The position numbers were made by a program, and so were the translations under genes. Below, piece by piece: positions 59,741 to 64,000 of a DNA stretch of 64,000 bases. Where the stretch lies: the NCBI RefSeq assembly GCF_964340395.1, contig NC_135556.1, positions 27,461,466-27,525,465 on the forward strand, written 5' to 3'. Source of the stretch: Glandiceps talaboti (taxonomy: Eukaryota; Hemichordata; Enteropneusta; Spengelidae). The notes under the pieces are model-generated. The model was not told where the DNA came from and did no database searches. It saw only the letters and a program-made list of their open reading frames with translations. The first letter of the stretch is position 1, and each line of letters starts with the position of its first letter.

Positions 59741-60066
59741 TTTTGAACTAATGTCAACTTAGTTAGTATTGCTCCTTTAGCAAAGGAGTTCAGTTCTAGG
59801 AACCAGAGCCAGTAAGGAAGACACCCGAAACCTCCCCAGATGTGCATTAGACAGTGTGTCGGGTACAGGTTTCCAGACTTTTTCCCAATGGGTTTTAGTC
59901 TGGTTTTTCCTGGGCGGTCTTTTGTACGGTAGAAGGGGCGATAAGGCTCAATCTGTTTGTTTGTTGAAATGTTTCCTTTTCGTTTTAATTTTTTGAAAGA
60001 GTGTTTTGCAATTGTATCTTGCACTTTGTTACCTTTGTTAATAAATTACACGGCCGGCATGCACTC
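59741..60066 (+). other. DIRS spacer between A2 and B2
   Basis: 326 bp without a convincing ORF. An AATAAATTACA sits near its end (60,041). Minus-strand frames here are shadows. Confidence 0.6.
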
Positions 60067-60135
60067 ATGTGACCGCTTGGCGACCTACCAATAAATGGTG
60101 TGTTTTTTTGGGGGGCTGTGAAGCATTGGAGAGAC
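60067..60135 (+). repeat. DIRS split direct repeat B2 (right end)
   Basis: Matches B1 except T7G6 in place of T8G3. Satellite resumes at once ('catcagtagtgtgcgcac'). Confidence 0.92.
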
Positions 60136-61148
60136 CATCAGTAGTGTGCGCACACTAGTGCCAGTGCAGGTAATCACACATACGTATGTCATAACACCAC
60201 TAGTGTGTGTGTTCACACTAGTACCAGTGCAGGTAATAACCAGTACGTATGTCATAACACCACTAGTGTGAAAAACACTAGTGCCAGTGCATGTAATCAC
60301 CAGTACGTATGTCATAAGACCACTAGTATGCACACACTAGCGCCAGTGCAGGTAATCACTAGTAGGTATGTCATAAGACCACTAGTGTGCCCACAATAGC
60401 GCCAGTGCAGGTAATCACCGGTACGTATGTCATAACACCACTAGTGAGCACACACTAGCACCAGTGCAGGTAATCAAAAGTACGTATGTCATAACATCAC
60501 TAGTGTGGGCACACTAGCGGCAGTGCAGGTATTCACAAATACGTATGTCATAACACCACAAGTGTGCGCACACTAGCGCCAGTGCAAGTAACCACCAATA
60601 GGTATGTCATAACACCACTAGTGTGCGCACACTAGCACAAGTGCAGGTAATAACCACTATGTATGTCATAACAACACTAGTGTTCGCACACTAGCGCCAG
60701 TTCAGGTAATCAACAGTACATATGTCATAACACCACTAGTGTGCTCACACTAGCACCAGTGCAGGTAATCACCACTACGTATGTCATAACACCACTAGTA
60801 AGCGCAAACTAGCACCAGTGTGGGTTAGCACCTGTACGTATGTCATAAGACGACTAGTGTGCGCACACTTAAGCCAGTGCAGGTAATCAACAGTACGTAT
60901 GTAATAATACCAATTGTGTGCACACACTCTCTTCAGTGCAGGTAATCACCAGTACGTATGTCATAACACCACTAGTGTATGCACTCTTACACCAGTGCAG
61001 GAAATTACCAGTATGTACGTATGTCGTAACAAAATTAGTGTGCACACACAAGCATCAGTGCGGGTAATCACCAGTAGCTATGTCATAACACCACTAGCGT
61101 GCGCACACTAGCACCAGTGCAGGTAATCAAGAGTACGTATGTCATAAC
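60136..61148. repeat. Dyad satellite, block 4 (about 17 units, same orientation)
   Basis: Continues the unit interrupted at 55,113. Units differ mainly in the dyad and in the 'agtacgtatg' part. Confidence 0.94.
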
Positions 61149-63092
61149 AGTGTGCGCATACTAGTGGTGTTATGAATATGTACTGGTGATTATCTGCACT
61201 GACGCTAGTGTGTGCAAACTAGTTGTGTTATGACATCTGACCTGGTGATTACCTTCACTGGCACTAGTGTGTGCATACTACTGGTGTTATGACATCCGAT
61301 CTGGTGATTACCTGCACTGGCGCTAGTGTGCGCACACTAGTGGTGCCATGACATACGTATTGGCGATTACCTGCACTGGCTCTAGTGTGAACACACTAGT
61401 GGTATTATGACATACATACTGGTGATTACCTGCACTGGCGCTAGTGTGCACACACTAGTGGTGTTATGACATATGTACAAGTGATTACCTGCACTGGCAC
61501 TATTGTGCGCTTACTGACAATTGAGTTATGACATCTGAACTGGTGATTACCTGCACTGGCGCTAGTGTGCGCACACTAGTGGTGTTATGACATGCGTATG
61601 GGTGATTACCTTTACTGGAGCTAGTGTGCGCATACTAGTGGTGTTATGACATACGTACTGGTGATTACCTGCACTAGAGCTAGTGTGCGCACACTGGTAG
61701 TGTTATGACATATTTACTGGTGATTACCTACACTGGCGCTAGTGTGCGCACACTAGTGGTGTAATGACATACGTGCTGGTGATTACTTGCACTGGTGCTC
61801 GTGTGCTCACACTCGTGGTATTATGACATACGTACTAGTGATTACCTGCACCGGTGCTAGTCTGCGCACACTAGAGGTGTTATGACATATGTACTGGTGA
61901 TTACCTGCACTGGAGCTAGCGTGCACACACTAGTTGTGTTATAAAGTACGTACTGGTGATTACCTGCACTGGTGCTAGTGTGCGCACACTAGTGGTGTTA
62001 TGACATATTTACTGGTGATTACCAACACTGGCGCTAGTGTGCACACACTAGTGGTGTATTGACATACGTGATAGTGATTACTTGCACTGGTGCTCGTGTG
62101 CACACACTCGTGGTGTTATGACATATGTACTAGTGATTACCTGCACCGGTGCTAGTCTGCGCACACTAGAGGTGTTATGGTATACATACTGGTGATTACC
62201 TGCACTGGAGCTAGTGTGTGCACACTAGTGGTGTTATGACATATACGTACTAGTGATTACCTGCACTGGCAATGTGTGCGCATAGTAGTGATGTTTTGAC
62301 ATACGTACAGGTGATTACCAACACTGGCGGTAGTGTGTGCACACTAGTGGTGTTATGACATACATACAGGTGATTACCTGCACTGGCACTAGTGTTTGCA
62401 TACTACTGGTGTTGTGACATCCGAACTGGTGATTACCTGCACTGGAGATAGTGATGGCACACTAGTGGTGTCAAGAAATACGTATTAGTGATTACCTGCG
62501 CTGGCTCTAGTGTGCACACACTTGTGGTGTTATGACATACATACTGGTGATTACCTGTACTGGCGCTAGTGTGCACACACTAGTTGTGTTATGACATACT
62601 AACTGGTGATAACCTGCACTGGCACTAGAGTGCGCACACTAGTGGTGTTATGACATATGTAAAGTTGATTACCTACACTGACACTAGTGTGCGCACACTA
62701 GTTGTGTTATGACATCTGACCTGGTGATTACCTGCACTGGCTAAGTGTGCGCACACTAGTGGTGTTATGACATACGTGCTGGTGATTACTTGCACTGGTG
62801 CTCGTGTGCGCACCCTAGTGGTGTTATGACATACGTACTAGTGATTACCTGCACTGGCGCTAGTGAGCGAATACTAGTGGTGTTATGACATACACACTGG
62901 TGATAACCTGCACTGGCGCTAGTGTGCGCACACTAGTGTTGTTATGACATATGTACAGGTGATTACCTGCACTGGCACTAGTGTGTGCATACTACTGGTG
63001 TTATGAAATCCGAACTGGTGTTTACCTGCACTGACGCTAGTGTGAGCACACTACTAGTGTTATGACATATGTCCTGGTGATTACCTGCACTG
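61149..63092. repeat. Dyad satellite, block 5 (about 32 units, inverted)
   Basis: Reads 'gtggtgttatgacatacgta', 'ctggtgattacctgcactgg', the reverse complement of blocks 1-4, with the same 18-bp dyad. The block ends at 'ctgcactgg', directly against TTAGGG repeats. Confidence 0.94.
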
Positions 63093-63185
63093 GTTAGGGT
63101 TAGGGTTAGGGTTAGGGGTTAGGGTTAGGGTTAGTTAGGGTAGGGTTAGGGTTAGGGTTAGGGTTAGGGGTTAGGGTTATAAGGG

Positions 63186-63226
<41 letters not shown>

Positions 63227-63251
63227 GGTTAGGGGTTAGGGTTAGGGTTAG

Positions 63252-63288
<37 letters not shown>

Positions 63289-63303
63289 AGGTTAGGGTTA
63301 GGG

Positions 63304-63344
<41 letters not shown>

Positions 63345-63357
63345 GGTTAGGGTTAGG
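63093..63357 (+). repeat. Interstitial telomeric TTAGGG array
   Basis: About 43 units, mostly TTAGGG with TTTAGGG, TTAGGGG and shortened variants. Only one orientation. It is followed by 640 bp of non-telomeric DNA, so this is not the chromosome tip in this assembly. Confidence 0.97.
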
Positions 63358-63439
63358 TGAAAAAGAAACGAGTTACGGTTTTGTAAACTGATGCCGGTGT
63401 GTGCTAGATATATTGTGTAGTTGTGCTGGAGTGTGAGAA

Positions 63440-63501
<62 letters not shown>

Positions 63502-64000
63502 GTATATATATTATATATATATATATATATAAATGTGTGTGAGGGGGAGGGGAAGTATTGGTGTAGTGTTGGGGGTTTGTTTTGGAATGACATTGGGGGT
63601 TGAGTGGGGTGGCTTGGGAAAGGTGGGCGTGGTGTGAAATAAATATATTTAATGCGAAATAGGGTAAATACAGGAGGTAATAAAGTGTAGAGTTTTTGGA
63701 TGTGTGGAGTGAGATGAAAACAAAGTAGTGGAGTGGGTGAACGTCGGCGTAGAGGGCGTGGTGTACAGGTATAATCGTGAGTGTTGGGCTACTTCCAGTT
63801 TTAGATAAGATTGAGGCCGCGTGGGTGTAAAGTGTCGAGGTTATTTATCCATTGCTTCTCTAATTTTAGGCGGAGGATTTTGGATTTGGTAGGGGACTCG
63901 AGTGTGCTGCAATTAAAGAGTGGGGTAATCCTAAGGTGTGCGATGGAGTGGTGTGGCAAATTAAAGTGTTTTGCAACAGGTGTGTCTTAATTTAAGTTTG
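63358..64000. other. Right-edge interval with TG and TA microsatellites
   Basis: TG array at 63,441-63,497 and a TA run at 63,503-63,531. The rest is G/T-rich and unrecognised. Confidence 0.5.

Larger units (their letters stand above)
55114..60135 (+). mobile_element. DIRS-order tyrosine-recombinase retrotransposon, split direct repeats (PAT/Ngaro-like)
   Basis: Layout is A1 (55,114-55,287), coding region, B1 (59,500-59,566) directly joined to A2 (59,567-59,740), spacer, then B2 (60,067-60,135). A1 and A2 are identical over 174 bp. B1 and B2 differ only in a T/G run. This is the split-direct-repeat arrangement of PAT and Ngaro elements, unlike the inverted repeats of DIRS1. It encodes Gag, RT, RNase H and a tyrosine recombinase, with no DDE integrase and no protease seen. 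It sits inside the satellite with no target duplication. Family knowledge: these replicate through a circular DNA that the recombinase inserts. Near-identical repeats point to recent activity. Confidence 0.95.

Noticed and set aside
60085-61111. Frames with repeated VITCTGTSV or SAGNHQYVCH
   Set aside because: Translations of the 60-bp satellite.

Overview
This is animal nuclear DNA. It is AT-rich, with long introns, GT-AG splicing and many nested transposons. The two host genes are metazoan families, and a TTAGGG-type telomeric repeat is present. A marine invertebrate, plausibly a non-vertebrate deuterostome, fits best, but the sequence alone does not fix the species. There are no bacterial operons, tRNA, rRNA or CRISPR features.

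Region 1 (1-1,495, minus strand): the first two coding exons of an SLC38A7/SLC38A8-like amino-acid transporter; the rest lies off the left edge. Region 2 (6,514-36,413, minus strand): a complete ARMH3 (C10orf76) orthologue. I reconstructed 25 coding exons giving 683 residues with every splice phase consistent. ARMH3 is a Golgi-associated armadillo-like protein. Its introns carry minisatellites, CA repeats, several non-autonomous DNA transposons, LINE scraps and many copies of one composite repeat, called Rep-A here. Two minisatellites have amplified a splice site of the gene together with part of its exon: the exon 18 donor and the exon 23 acceptor.

Region 3 (36.4-49.5 kb): no convincing host coding exon. 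It holds Rep-A copies, hairpin elements, a Harbinger-like TTA-flanked element, MITE-like elements and broken LINE pieces. A possible untranslated first exon of ARMH3 lies near 44.4 kb.

Region 4 (49.5-63.1 kb): a block of about 60-bp satellite whose unit carries an 18-bp perfect dyad. Three elements interrupt it: a 3.8-kb foldback element with inverted ends, a 5'-truncated LINE, and a nearly intact 5.0-kb DIRS-order retrotransposon (PAT/Ngaro-like). The DIRS element encodes Gag with a zinc knuckle, reverse transcriptase, RNase H and a tyrosine recombinase, between split direct repeats. The satellite flips orientation at about 61.15 kb and ends at a 265-bp interstitial TTAGGG array (63,093-63,357). 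The last 640 bp hold simple repeats and unrecognised sequence.
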